A stretch of 64,000 bases of DNA from Pseudisothecium myosuroides (lineage: Eukaryota; Streptophyta; Bryopsida; Hypnales; Lembophyllaceae). The stretch's first letter is position 1. Every line of letters begins with the position of its first letter. The translations under genes and the position numbers were made by a program. Shown piece by piece: positions 36,968-49,637 of this stretch. Below the pieces are notes generated by a model that saw only the letters and a program-made list of their open reading frames with translations, ran no database searches and was not told the DNA's origin. Location of the stretch: NCBI GenBank assembly GCA_951799445.1, contig OX637292.1, positions 14,449,296-14,513,295 on the forward strand, read 5' to 3'.

Positions 36968-39900
36968 TCTGAGCTCCCAATTTGTCACCTGGGACTCGTA
37001 GAATTATTTTTTTGGAAATTTGCAATTTAAAGTTGATAAAAGTATAGAAAAATCCATAAAAAGAGTGTAGAACCGAAATAGGGTTGTGTCATACCCATTA
37101 TAGTATTTGGTCTAAATTTGTGTTTCTTACTTAGAATCCCCCAAACCTTGCCTAAAATAGTGTAGAAATAAAGAAACGGGTAGATTTGGAGGATTCGAGT
37201 CACACAGCCCCAAAAGGGCTAAATCCCACCATGAATGTGGCGATTCATGGCTAGGTCGGTCCGAAGGATCCACAGCGAGGCCACTAGGTCGGGTCCTAGA
37301 GTTAGATTTAGAATTCCCCATTAGATCGACGAATTCCCAAAATCCCGATTGTTCGCATGCAGGAGCCACTCACGCAAGACCGGGCCGTGGAGGAATCTAC
37401 AGCCCAAGGATGGTGTTCTAGGGTGAATCCCATGCCAGGAGTCCAACGGCGAAATCGGTTCGCCAAGATTCTTCCACCTGCAAAAGATTCCCGCACCATC
37501 ATTGATTCAAGGAGATGGCCAGTTTAAATCTCCATTGACCAATCGTGCCAGGTACAGAAACACACCCGCACGTCTTTCATGCGACTCCCTGAGAGGTCAT
37601 GTGAAAAATCCCGGCATCTTCCGACTTGCAGAAGAACCTTTTTCCGGGTGGTCAACCCTCCTAACCTCCAACGGGAATTTCATGGAAATTACCCAGGTTA
37701 CAATAAAATCTCACTAAAAATTAGACTAGCTTGTTTTATGTTAATAATGCGCTCCGTGAAGTTTCACGACATTCCGATAGCGGCAAGTACCCGAACCAGC
37801 GAGATTCCTCGGGAATTAACCACGTGGCGGGGTCCCCGCCACGTTGACCGGCATTCCGGGACCATACGATGGCGAAACGAAGTCAACCAAAAGTCCTTCC
37901 CGACTCTCTCGCACCTACCGGAGACCCTAGGCTATTCACATTTCTCAAAATAGGAGACCCCCAAGATCTAGGATTTTACCACGATTTGGTTTTTAAACTA
38001 AATTAGCCTACGATGGGTTTTTGGCCTCGGTACGGGGGGTAGAGGGGTTCAGGACTAAACATGGCGTTCTGGATCCAACGGCGCAATCCGTTTGGCGATT
38101 GGAGCTAATCTCCAAAAGTTAGGATGTTGGTCCAGCATAGATGGTAGAAGTAGAAATTTAGGATGTAGGATGAAAATCTTTGAGGATGAGGATGAAAATC
38201 CCCGTTGATAAGGTTACCTTAGAGCTTTAGAGAGAGGGGTGAGCCCTTGGGAAACCTATATAAGGGCCCCATTTCTCTCTCTAAAACACCCCCTCACTTT
38301 TGTTTGGGTCCGTGGGTCCAATTTGCTTTGGATATTTTGGCGTTTGAAGCCAAAAACCTCTACGGTGTTTTTGGAGCACTTTTTGCTCCGTTGTTGCTAG
38401 ATTTCAAGCTCTGAAGGTCCTTAGGGGGTCCTTCTATCTTGCCTTGTGTACTTCTTGTGCGTTTGTTATACCTTTGTTACGAGTTAAGAGCCCTCGTTTC
38501 TCTCTTGTAGTTCCTTTGTGATCTAACTTGTGAGTTTAGGAGTCTTTTGGTGTCTTGTCCTAATCCTAAAGTCACCCCCCACCGTACCTTGGCGATGCCG
38601 CTTTGGGGGGGCCTTTAGCTTGTGAAGTTGTGTGTCTTTACGTGTCCTAACCGTGTTGTTTCCCTCACTTGTGTATTCTCATCCTCTTCTAATCTTTCCC
38701 TTGTTGTGTGGACCCCCTCTCGGGACGGCGAAGCTTTGGCTTTGTCACGTATGTTCGTTAACTTTGTCTTTTCTACCTTCTTCTAATACTTCCCTTGTTG
38801 TGTGGACCCCCCCTCGGGACGGCGAAGCTTTGGCTTCGTCACGTGTGTTCCTTAACTTTGTCTTTTCTACCTTCTTCTAATATACCCCTTGTTGTGTGAA
38901 ACCCCCCCACGGCGGCGAAGCTTTGAACTAGTGACCATGTCAAGTCCTATAGTGTGTGTTGAAATAGTCTTAGACGGCGGAGCTTTGAACCCGTGGAGTG
39001 TTACAAGTCCTAAAGTCGGTGTTAAAACCAATTTTACGGCGGAGCCTTGAACCTCCATAGCCTTAGATTCCAAAGTCTAGTTTCCAAGACCTTCTTGGAA
39101 AAGTCCAGAGTTTAGCTTCCAAGATTGGTCACGAGTTCTAGGAAGAGAGTGACCATCCCGTAACACTTAGCCTAGGTGACCGCTCTAAAATTTGGGGCCT
39201 CACTCCCCGGACGGCGAAGCTTCGATCCTAGCCCTAACCACTTACTAAAAATCCAATTCAAAGTTGTGTTAGTGGGTTTCCCTAAAGGAACCCGGTTGTG
39301 TGGATTTTTTTTGGAAAGATAGCTAGTGCCCAGACCAGCATACAACGAGCATACCGGGCCAGCATACCGACCAGCATTTAGCCAGCATACAGCCAGCCAT
39401 ACCGGACCGGCATACCAGACCAGCCGGCAGCCAGCCATACAGCCAGCATACATCGGGCGGTCTGTTGACTGAACTGAACATCAGCATCGGGCTGGTCGGT
39501 TGACTGAACTGAACATCAGCCATCGGGCCAGTCGGCTTGGCTAACTGAGCTAATTTTTGGATTTCCAGAACTAAACGGGACGATGCCCTGCGGGGCCCCA
39601 ACCACCCCTTTTTTTTTATTTTTTGATCTTCTAAAGTCTGAAATTTTGGAATCCAGTTAGGGAGGGAAAAAACTCAACTTCGAACTTCAAAAACACCATA
39701 GCAAAAAGGGGGGATAGAAATAGAAGCTGCCACTCCACACGCCACCTGCACAAAAACATCCGATCCTACTTGCATCACCACTCACACCTACACACAATGG
39801 AAGGAAATTAGGGAAAAAGGATGTGTTATAGGAGTGGAGAGGAGAGAGACGATAAATAGTGCCTAGCTAGGAGATTAGGTAGGAAATCTAGAAGAACTCT

Positions 39901-41672
39901 TTGCAACCGTTGGGAGGAGGATTAGGATGACACAAAGCAAGGTTGCGTAAGAGGGTAGGAGGCTCATTAAAACTTCACAAAGTTTGAGACTAGAAGCGTA
40001 AGACCACCATCACCACGGTTGGTGGAATAGTTCGAGAGTAGAAGGAAGAGGAGGAGAGAAAGAAAAAGAGAAGGAAATGGGGGAAAGGGTTAGAACATCA
40101 TACTTGTAATGTTTTCTTTTCTACAACTTAAGCCGTGGGCCTTAATAAAATAAAATAAAGACCATAACACAAAAAAAAAATAAAAGAAGACAATCGCGAG
40201 TGGCCACCATGGAGCACGAGGACGCGCATGTGGACGGGGATGACGTCATTTCCAACACTAGCAGTAACGAGGTGGGTCATTAAACCAATCCTAGTCGGTT
40301 CTCCCTAATTAGCATTTGTTTTCCTAATCAGCCCTTAGAGCGTGATTAGCATCCGAGATTAGTGAAAATTAGAAGTTTAGATTCAAAAGTTGATAGATTA
40401 GGACTAGAGGTTTCCGAAAACATCTTCTAATTAAGATTTGACCGTAAACTGACCGCGTTAGGCTAAGTTAAGCGTAGGGGGTAGAACGGGGGAATTTTAA
40501 TTAGAATTGAACCACAAGAAACAATGGACGGAAATTAGGATTAGATTAGAGGGAGGATTTAGGATTAAAATTAAAGATCAAATAGCAAGTTAAGAACCTA
40601 GGATTAAATTAAGATTTTAATTAGGGAAGTTAAAATTCAAAGGTCGAAAGTTGGAGTTAACTTTGGGAAGTAAAAAGTAGAGTAGGAAATAGAGGTCAAA
40701 AGTAGAATCCACTTAGGAAGTAGATTGTTGAGTTAAAAATAGAGTTAAAATTAGAAGTCAAAACCCTAGAATTAAAAGTTGGAATTAAATTTAGGAGGAT
40801 AACATTTAGAGCTAATCTAGGATTAAAACGATAGGATTAAATTTGGAAGTAGAAGTCAAAAGTCAAAAGTCAAAAGTTTAGATTAAATTAAAAGGTTAAA
40901 TTTTAATCAATTGGGGAGTAAAAAGTGAGAGTGAAAAGCTAAAAGTAGAAGTTAAAAGTTAGAAGTAGAAGTAAAATTTTAGAGTTAGTAGAAAAAATCT
41001 AGAGCCAAAGTGAAAAGTTAGAGTTAACTTTAGAGGGTAAATCTTAGGGTAGTTTAGAAATAATGACATAGAATTAGAAGTGAAACTTAGAATTATCCTA
41101 GAAGGTTAAAACTTGGAAGTAGGAGTCGAAGTCAATTTAGAAGTAAAAACCTAGAGTTAAAAGTCAAAACCGTAGAGCTAAATTTAGAAGGGGTAAATTT
41201 AGAATGGAATAGAGAGTAAAAGTCTAGAGTTTCATTCAGAGGTTGAAGATTAGAGTAAGGGTCGAACTTTAGAGTTAGTCTTTAGAAGTAGAACTTCTAG
41301 GTGGAGTCTTAAAAACCCACGATAGTCTTAGAGGTTCATGGAAGGAACATAGGGGTTCCCCTTTATACGTAGTCAGGGACGTTAGAAATGACGCCAACTA
41401 CCCAGTCTACCCTCGACATAGGATAGATAGTTAGGGAGTTAGAATTTCACCATCACCCTGAACATCGCAGTTAACTTGTGAGTTACTACATGCCTTACTA
41501 ATTATTCGCTGCCATCCACGACCCTTAGGAAACGTTAGCAAAAAAGATCCATTGCTTGGAAGGCACAGTGGACCGCGCTCACAACACCCCCATATATTAA
41601 AAAAATGGATAAAGGCATAGAACCTAGTCGGTGTTCGCTCTATTACCAAGGGTGGGTAATCTTGCGCCCACA
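36968..41672 (+). mobile_element. Complete LTR (copy E, 4.7 kb)
   Basis: It starts TCTGAGCTCCC, one change from the family start TGTGAG, and ends GCGCCCACA. Parts: TATA at 38257-38263, tandem GACGGCGAAGCTTTG units at about 38720-39000, a minisatellite of 'ccagcatac' at 39340-39450, poly(A)-signal-like aataaaataaaataaag near 40144, the leader exon at 40209-40271, and a purine-rich tract at 40480-41290. It is directly followed by a primer-binding-site candidate. By the inversion model it is a hybrid of two elements' 5' LTRs. Confidence 0.85.
40209..40271 (+). CDS. LTR-encoded leader exon (copy E)
   Basis: gccaccATGG is followed by 21 codons (MEHEDAHVDGDDVISNTSSN, E) ending GAG|GTGGGT in phase 0. 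About 1.5 kb downstream, 'gtgtgaag|GGTTAC' at 41749 opens the gag-position frame, also in phase 0. This LTR still has its PBS and the 5' part of the gag-position ORF attached. Confidence 0.55.
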
Positions 41673-41676
41673 GTTT

Positions 41677-41694
41677 TGGTGCGTCTGCCGGGAG
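41677..41694 (+). other. Primer binding site candidate
   Basis: Four bases after the LTR end, TGGTGCGTCTGCCGGGAG starts with the TGG expected to pair with a tRNA CCA tail. The same text occurs in complement beside LTR copy G (52719-52736). The tRNA is not identified; partial resemblance to tRNA-Gly and tRNA-Asp 3' ends is inconclusive. Confidence 0.6.
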
Positions 41695-41748
41695 CTGAAA
41701 ACATTAGATTACATTTGCATGTTTGACTAACAAATATTACGTGTGAAG

Positions 41749-42155
41749 GGTTACGAACCTGAAGAGTGCGTCCAATCCATGGTAGACTATGTCCTTGGGT
41801 CTCCACTCCGTTGTCCACGCCCCTAGAAGAGATACCTTCAATCGGAAGGCTCCGGCGAGGGCCCTAAGATCCTCCCCGTGGAAGACCTCCTACTTGGCCC
41901 TGCCAAGTTAGGAATATCGTTCGAATTCTGGTCCTACTTGGCCCGGAAGTACCTAGCCAACCCAAACCGTCATACCCCAGGCATTGCCGAGGCTGTGCAA
42001 GCCGGGGGGTTTGGAGTATCTGAGGACGAAATACTCAAGTGTCTAAGTTTTTATTGGGCTGTGGTGCTGGCCACGTGGCGATTTGAGAAGGTTTTTACGC
42101 AAGAGTGCTTCAACGCGTGTCTACCTTCCTTCACCTCATTTACTCCACTCCTTAG
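41749..42155 (+). pseudogene. 5' part of gag-position ORF, truncated
   Basis: The translation from 41749 follows the intact minus-strand copy (52664-51690) for about 135 residues (VEDLLLGP, GISFEFWSYLARKYLA, FYWAVVLATWRFEKVFTQECF) until homology ends near 42155. TAG at about 41825 replaces a Trp codon. The end joins directly to LTR purine-rich sequence, so a deletion removed the rest of the internal region and much of the following LTR. No zinc knuckle is visible. Its assignment as gag rests on position only. Confidence 0.7.
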
Positions 42156-43046
42156 AATTAAATTAAAATTTTAATTAGGGAATTAAAATTCAAAAGTCGG
42201 GAGTTGGAGTTAACTTTGGGAAGTAAAAAGTAGAGTAGGAAATAGAAGTCAAAAGTAGAATCCACTTAGGAAGTAGATTGTTGAGTTAAAAATAGAGTTA
42301 AAATTAGAAGTCAAAACCCTAGAGTTAAAAGTTGGAATTAAATTTAGGAGGATAACATTTAGAGCTAATCTAGAATTAAAACGATAGGATTAAATTTGGA
42401 AGTAGAAGTCAAAAGTCAAAAGTCAAAAGTTTAGATTAAACTCAAAGGTTAAATTTTAGAGTCAATTGGGGAGTAAAAAGTGAGAGTGAAAAGCTAAAAG
42501 TAGAAGTTAAAAGTTAGAAGTAGAAGTAAAATTTTAGAGTTAGTAGAAAAAAATCTAGAGTCAAAGTGAAAACTTAGAGTCAAACCTAGAGGTTAAAATT
42601 GGGGATTGATTTTAGAAGTAAAAATTTAGGGTTAAAAGTAAAAAACCTAGAGTTAAATTAGGAGCAAAAATCTACAGTAAAAAGGGAAAAAAATTTAGAG
42701 TTAACTTTAGAGGGTAAATCCTAGAGTAGTTTAGAAATAAGAACATAGAATTAGAGGTGAAACTTAGAATTATCTTAGAAGGTTAACACTTGGAAGTTAG
42801 GAGTTGAAGTGGATTTAGAAGTAAAAACCTAGAGTTAAAGGTCAAATCCGTAGAGTTAAATTTAGAAGGGTAAACTTAGAATAGAATAGAGGAGTAAAGA
42901 CTTAGAGTTAAAAGTTAAACCTAGAGTTAAATTCCGAGGATAAATTTTAGAGTTAAATTAGGAGTAAAAACCTAGAGTTAAAAGTCGGTAGTTAATATTT
43001 AAACCCAAGTTAAAAGAGTAAAAATCTAGGGTTTCATTTAGAGGTT
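42156..43046 (+). mobile_element. LTR fragment, purine-rich tract only
   Basis: Runs of 'agagttaaaagtcaaaac' match 40610-41260 of copy E and end at 'tttcatttagaggtt'. The continuation in the family (gaagattagagtaag) is missing here but is found, inverted, as the inner end of 36535-36967. Confidence 0.75.
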
Positions 43047-46000
43047 TGTGGGCGCTGGATTACCCACCCTCGGTAATAAAGCGAACACCGACCAGGTTCT
43101 ATGCCTTTATCCACATTTTTTAATATATGGGGGTGATGTGAGCGCGGTCCACTGTGCCTTCCAAGCAATGGATCTTTTTTGCTAACGTTTCCTAAGTGTC
43201 GTGGATGGCAGCAAATAATTAGAATGCATGTAGTAACTCACAAGGTAACTGCAATGCTCAGGGGTAATGGTAAAATTCTAACTCCCTAACTATCTATCCT
43301 ATGTCGGGGGTAGACTGGGTAGTTGGCGTCATTTCTAACGTCTCTAACTACGTGAAAAGAGGAACCCCTATGTTCCTTCCACGAACTTCTAAGACTATCG
43401 TGGGATTTAAAGACTCCACCTAGAAGTTCTACTCTAAGGACTAACTCTAAAGTTTAACTCTTACTCTGACCTTCAACCTCTAAATGAAACTCTAGATTTG
43501 TACTCTTTTAACCTGGGTTTACAAAATAACTACCGACTCTTAACTCTAGGTTTTTACTCCTAATTCAACTCTGAAATTTATCCTCGGAATTTAACTCTAG
43601 GTTTAACTTTTAACTCTAAGTTTTTACTTCTAAATCAACTTCGGCTCCTAACTTCCGAGTTTTAACCTTCTAAGATAATTCTAAGTTTCACCTCTAATTC
43701 TATGTTCTTATTTCTAAACTACTCTAGGATTTATCCTCTTCACTGTAGATTTTTACTCCTATTTTAACTCTAGGTTTTTGACTTTTAACTCTAAATTTTT
43801 ACTTCTAAAATTAATCCCTAATTTTAACCTCTAGGTGTGACTCTAAGTTTTTACTTTGACTCTAGATTTTTTCTACTAACTCTAAAATTTTACTTCTACT
43901 TTTAGCTTTTCACTCTCACTTTTTACTCCCCAATTGACTAAAATTTAACCTTTTAACTTAATCTAAACTTTTGACTTTTGACTTTTGACTTCTACTTCCA
44001 AATTGAATCCTATCGCTTTAATCCTAGATTAGCTCTAAATGTTATCCTCCTAAATTTAATTCCAACTTTTAACTCTAGGGTTTTGACTTCTAATTTTTAC
44101 TCTATTTTTAACTCAACAATCTACTCCCTAAGTGGATTTTACTTTTGACCTCTATTTCCTATTCTACTTTTTACTTCCCAAAGTTAACTCCAAATTCTGA
44201 CTTTTGAATTTTAACTTCCCTAATTAAACTCTTAATTTAACTCTAGGTTTTTACCCGTTAATTGATCTTTAATTGTTATCCTAAATTCTCCTTCTAATGT
44301 AATCCTAATTTCCGTCCATTGTTTCTTGTGGTTCAATTTTTTATTAAAATTCCTCCGTTCTACCCCCTACCGCTTAACTTAGCCTAACGCGGTCAGTTTA
44401 CGGTCAAATCTTAATTATAAGATGTTTTCGGAAACCTCTATTCCTAATCTATCAACTTTTGAATCTAAACTTCTAATTCACGCTAATCTCGGATGCTAAT
44501 CACGCTCTAAGGGCTGATTAGGAAGACAAATGCTAATTAGGGAGAACCGACTAGGATTGGTTTAATGACCCACCTCGTGACTGCTAGTGTCGGAAATGAC
44601 GTCATCCCCGTCCACATGCGCGTCCTCGTGCTCCATGGTGGCCACTCGCGATTGTCTTCTTTTATTTTCGTGTTATGGTCTTAGTTTATTTTATTTTTTA
44701 AGGCCCACGGCTTAAGTTGTAGAAAAGGAAACGTTTACAAGTATGATGTTCTAACCCTTTCCCCCCATTTCCTTCTCCTTTTCTTTCTCTCCTCCTCTTC
44801 CTTCTACTCTTGAACTATTCCACCAACCGTGGTGATGGTGGTCTTACGCTTCTAGTCTCAAACTTTGTGAAGTTTTAATGAGCCTCCTACCCTCTTACGC
44901 AACTTTGCTTTGTGTCATCCTAATCCTCCTCCCAACGGTTGCAAGGAGTTCTTCTAGATTTCCTACCTAATCTCCTAGCTAGGCACTATTTATTGTCTCT
45001 CTCCCTTCCACTCCTATAACACATCCTCCTCCCTAATTTCCTTCCATTGTGTGTAGGTGTGAGTGGTGATGCAAGTAGGATCGGATGTTTTTGTGCAGGT
45101 GGCGTGTGGAGTGGCAGCTTCTATTTCTTTCCCCCCTTTTTGCTATGGTGTTTTTGAAGTTCCAAGTTGAGTTTTTTCCCTCCCCAACTGGATTCCAAAA
45201 TTTCAGACTTTAAAAGATCAAAAAATCAAAAAAAAGAAGGTTGGTTGGGGCCCCGCAGGGCATCGTTCCATTTAGTTCTGGAAATCCAGAAATTAGTATC
45301 TCAGTCCAGCCAAATTGACTAGCTCGATGCTGATGTTGAGTTCAGTCAAGCTGACTTAGCCCGATGTTGATGTTAGTTCAGTCAAGCTGACTGCCCGATG
45401 CTGGCTGTATGGCTGGCTGCCGGTCCGGTATACTGCTGTATGCTGGCTGTATGCTGGCCGGTGTGCTGGTCCGGTATGCTGGTCCGGTATGCTAGCTGTA
45501 TGCTGGTTGTATGTTGGCCGGTAGGCTGGTCCGGTATGCTGGCTGTATGCTGGCTCGGGTTACTAGCTATCTTCCCAAAAAATCCACACAACCGGGTTCA
45601 CTTAGGGGAACCCACTAATACAACTAAAAAATGGATTTTTGTAAGGGGTTAGGGCTAGGGTCGAAGCTTCGCCGTCCGGGGAGTTAGGCCCCCAATTTTT
45701 AGAACGGTCACCTAAGCTAAGTGCTACGGGATGGTCACTCTCTTCCTAGAAACTCGTGACCAATCTTGGAAGCTAAACTCTGGACTTTTCCAAGAAGGTC
45801 TTGGAAACTAGACTTTGGAATCTAAAGCTATGGAGGTTCAAAGCTCCGCCGTAAAATTGGTTTTAACACCAACTTTAGGACTTGTAACACTCCACGGGTT
45901 CAAAGCTCCGCCGTCTAAGACTATTTCAACACACACTATAGGACTTGACGTGGTCACTAGTTCAAAGCTTCGCCGCCGTGGGGGGAATTCACACAAGAAG

Positions 46001-48016
46001 GGGAATACTAGAAGAAGGTAGACAAGACAAAGTTAAGGAACACACGTGACGAAGCCAAAGCTTCGCCGTCCCGAGGGGAGGTCCACACAACAAGGGGAGT
46101 ATTAGAAGAAGGTAGAAAAGACAAAGTTAAGGAACACACGTGACGAAGCCAAAGCTTCGCCGTCCCGAGGGGGGGTCCACACAACAAGGGGAGTATTAGA
46201 AGAAGGTAGAAAAGACAAAGTTAACGAACATACGTGACAAAGCCAAAGCTTCGCCGTCCCGAGAGGGGGTCCACACAACAAGGGAAAGATTAGAAGAGGA
46301 TGAGAATACACAAGTGAGGGAAACAACACGGTTAGGACACGTAAAGACACACAACTTCACAAGCTAAAGGCCCCCCAAAGCGGCATCGCCAAGGTACGGT
46401 GGGGGGTGACTTTAGGATTAGGACAAGACACCAAAAGACTCCTAAACTCACAAGTTAGATCACAAAGGAACTACAAGAGAGAAACGAGGGCTCTTAACTC
46501 GTAACAAAGGTATAACAAACGCACAAGAAGTACACAAGGCAAGATAGAAGGACCCCCTAAGGACCTTCAGAGCTTGAAATCTAGCAACAACGGAGCAAAA
46601 AGTGCTCCAAAAACACCGTAGAGGTTTTTGGCTTCAAACGCCAAAATATCCAAAGCAAATTGGACCCACGGACCCAAACAAAAGTGAGGGGGTGTTTTAG
46701 AGAGAGAAACGGGGCCCTTATATAGGTTTCCCAAGGGCTCACCCCTCTCTCTAAAGCTCTAAGGTAACCTTATCAACGGGGATTTTCATCCTCATCCTCA
46801 AAGATTTTCATCCTACATCCTAAATTTCTACTTCTACCATCTATGCTGGACCAACATCCTAACTTTTGGAGATTAGCTCCAATCGCCGAACGGATTGCGC
46901 CGTTGGATCCAGAACGCCATGTTTAGTCCTAGACCCCACTACCCCCCGTACCGAGCCCAAAAACCCATCGTAGGCTAATTTAGTTTAAAAAACCAAATCG
47001 TGGTAAAATCCTAGATCTTGGGGGTCTCCTATTTTGAGAAATGTGAATAGCCTAGGGTCTCCGGTAGGTGCGAGAGAGTCGGGAAGGACTTTTGGTTGAC
47101 TTCGTTTCGCCATCGTATGGTCCCGGAATGCCGGTCAACGTGGCGGGGACCCCGCCACGTGGTTAATTCCCGAGGAATCTCGCCGGTTCGGGTACTTGCC
47201 GCTATCGGAATGTCGTGAAACTTCACGGAGCGCATTATTAACATAAAACAAGCTAGTCTAATTTTTAGTGAGATTTTATTGTAACCTGGGTAATTTCCAT
47301 GAAATTCCCATTGGAGGTTAGGAGGGTTGACCACCCGGAAAAAGGTTCTTCTGCAAGTCGGAAGATGCCGGGATTTTTCACGTGACCTCTCAGGGAGTCG
47401 CATGAAAGACGTGCGGGTGTGTTTCTGTACCTGGCACGATTGGTCAATGGAGATTTAAACTGGCCATCTCCTTGAATCAACGACGGTGCGGGAATCTTTT
47501 GCAGGTGGAGGAATCTTGGCGAACCGATTTCGCCGTTGGATTCCTGGCATGGGATTCACCCTAGAACACCATCCTTGGGTTGTAGATTCCTCCACGGGCC
47601 CGATCTTGCGTGAGTGGCTCCTGCATGCTAACAATCGGGATTTTGGGAATTCGTCGATCTAATGGGGAATTCTAAATCTAACTCTAGGACCCGACCTAGT
47701 GGCCTCGCTGTGGATCCCTCGGACTGACCTAGCCATGAATTGCCACATTCATGGTGGGATTTAGCCCTTTTGGGGCTGTGTGACTCGAATCTTCCAAATC
47801 TAACCTTTTCGTTATTTTTATACCATTTTTAGGCAAGGTTTGGGGGATTCTAAGTAAAAAACACAAATCTAGACCAAATACTATAATGGGTATGATACAA
47901 CCCTATTTCGGTTCTACACTCTTTTTATGGATTTTTCTATACTTTTATCAACTTTAAATTGCAAATTTCCAAAAAAATAATTCTACGAGTCCCAAGTGAC
48001 AAATTGGGAGCTCACA
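43047..48016 (-). mobile_element. 3' LTR (copy F, 5.0 kb) of the inner minus-strand element
   Basis: It reads TGTGGGCGCTGG at 43047 and GGGAGCTCACA at 48016. It contains the complement of the TATA box at 46718-46724, GACGGCGAAGCTTTG units (about 45980-46260), a TATGCTGGC minisatellite (45400-45560) and the leader exon at 44574-44636. The sequence just upstream in element orientation (complement of 48017-48060) is not purine-rich, so no standard polypurine tract is seen. It is very close in structure to copy G. Confidence 0.85.
44574..44636 (-). CDS. LTR-encoded leader exon (copy F)
   Basis: 21 codons (MEHEDAHVDGDDVISDTSSH, E) with gccaccATGG at the start and GAG|GTGGGT at the end. It differs from copy E only by substitutions. 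As it lies in a 3' LTR it would not be used for this element's gag-position mRNA. Confidence 0.5.
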
Positions 48017-48689
48017 TATGGCAGCCATCTGCGGTATGATTTGCAAAATCATGAGGACCCAGCATCTCTTGCTACCACTATTTGGGTACACGATGAATTT
48101 CGAGATCAAACCTAATGACGGACTAGAAACCAAGATGTGACTCTATCTAAAAGGATGTTATTCCTATCAAGAGACTCTTGATGGATTAACTGACAGGGGG
48201 GGAAGAGAGCAGAGGGAGTAGTCCTCCTTCCAAGTGGAAGGGCTAGGGGTGGTCAAAGGAAGTTTGACCCCCGTAGACTTATCACTCATATTTTTTGTTC
48301 ATTTTCTATTTATTCTAGTTATTAATTTTCTTGTTGTTTCCCCATCCGCCTCGAACGGAGTCGACTTGGATCTATAGATTAAAAATGTAAGAAAAACCCA
48401 CCATCCGCCCTCAACGGAGTGAGTTTGGATCTAAGGGGGAGATAGGAGTAGAGAGAGAAACCCTTGTCCTCCTTTGATACAGCAAATCGGGACACTATAG
48501 ATAAAAAATATTTCAAACCCGCCTTCCTCCCTCAACGGAGTGAGTTCGGACTAATGAGATGAAATAAAAGGAAAAAGAAAAACAGAAAGGAAAAGCATAA
48601 ATGGAAAAGGCAAGTGGTCTGAGACCTCAATGCTCGGGAGCTTCACTTGGAAAAGTGTCTTCCATCGTGGAGGCCGCAGCATTTCTTGC

Positions 48690-48930
48690 CATCTTGTCAC
48701 TAGCTCAGATAGGGGGCGCCCCGGTGCCTGGCTCGAGGTTCGAACCTGCGTCGCCAAGGGAAAATTGAGGTATCTTTACAGCGATGAGGCTGTGGTCTAC
48801 AGGCTGCCGGCTGCCGTGGCGGAAGACGTCCGTCGGTTTGCTTTGGTGGTATATAAGCCGGTGCCAGTGCCGGACCGGTCCCTCCCCTGTTGCACGGTGG
48901 CAAGGATTTTTTTTTTTTTTTTTTTTTTTG
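48690..48930 (+). mobile_element. tRNA-derived SINE candidate
   Basis: A pol III A box-like TAGCTCAGATAGG begins at 48701 and an exact B box GGTTCGAACC lies at 48737-48746, the order and spacing of a tRNA-type internal promoter. About 160 bp further on the sequence ends in a run of 23 T (48907-48929). T-rich tails are known for some plant SINEs. The 5' edge and target duplication are not resolved. It lies within the retroelement's internal region. Confidence 0.5.
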
Positions 48931-49004
48931 AATAAGTATATACAGGGCAGTTGGGTTTATATCTTGCCCAGCATTAACGCTATGTACAAAGAGGCTGGAC
49001 CAGC

Positions 49005-49637
49005 TCATATTCCAAAGAACACGCGCAGTTGGTCCAGGACCTCAAAGATGTAGCGAGGATACTGGCCTTGACTGATAGGCTGGAGCTCTGGTCCGCGGAC
49101 TGCCAGCAAGTGGCCGCCGGCCACGGAATTTCTTGTGATGTTGATGGCGGGGCGCTCCCTCGAAAATTGGCTCATCACCATAAGGTGGTGGCCCAACAAG
49201 ATGTCGTGATCCTCCACGAGAATCATAAGTGAGCGGATCCCATTTGGCCTAGGTTGCCTAATGTCCCTGGCTAGAGGGTTTCTTGCCAGTGGAATCTCGC
49301 GACCCGGTTGCTCCTCCTCGTCACGTAGTCGCCGTCGTGAGTTAGGCAACCTGCCCGGAATTGCAAGTCCGTCTCCAACAGGGTTAGCTGTTGGATCGAG
49401 TGCGAGTTCTTCCGGAAGTTGGAGCGGAAGCCCCTCAGTCGGTGTGGATGGTTCGTCTGTTGATGTAGATAACGTGATTGGTAACATGAGGACGCCTCGT
49501 GCCACCTCGTCCACCGAGGTTGGGGTCAGTGACGACGACCTGGCCCCCGTGGGGGTGGCAGGTGCAGATGCAGACGAGGGCGAGGATGGCGGAGCCGCGG
49601 GTGAGGTCCCCGGGGACCCGTTGTCTTTGACCGACAT
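49005..49637 (-). CDS. 210-residue Ser/Thr/Pro-rich ORF of unknown function
   Basis: An ATG-initiated minus-strand frame in the internal region of the inner element. Residues 1-45 are rich in Ser, Thr, Pro and Ala, followed by a Glu/Asp/Arg-rich middle and a hydrophobic C-terminal part (SLMILVEDHDILLGHHLMVM...YIFEVLDQLRVFFGI). I recognise no domain. Codon use is GC-rich compared with the surroundings. An overlapping plus-strand frame (49261-49710) is a weaker alternative. It lies in the same orientation as the gag-position ORF about 2 kb upstream, so it may be a second retroelement product or captured host sequence. Whether it is expressed is unknown. Confidence 0.4.
   Translation of the reverse strand: MSVKDNGSPGTSPAAPPSSPSSASAPATPTGARSSSLTPTSVDEVARGVLMLPITLSTSTDEPSTPTEGLPLQLPEELALDPTANPVGDGLAIPGRLPNSRRRLRDEEEQPGREIPLARNPLARDIRQPRPNGIRSLMILVEDHDILLGHHLMVMSQFSRERPAINITRNSVAGGHLLAVRGPELQPISQGQYPRYIFEVLDQLRVFFGI

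Noticed and set aside
38632..38880. 82-codon frame recurring in several LTRs (also about 15076, 46102 and 55819)
   Set aside because: It reads through tandem GACGGCGAAGCTTTG units, so its conservation follows from the repeats; copies A and B lack it.
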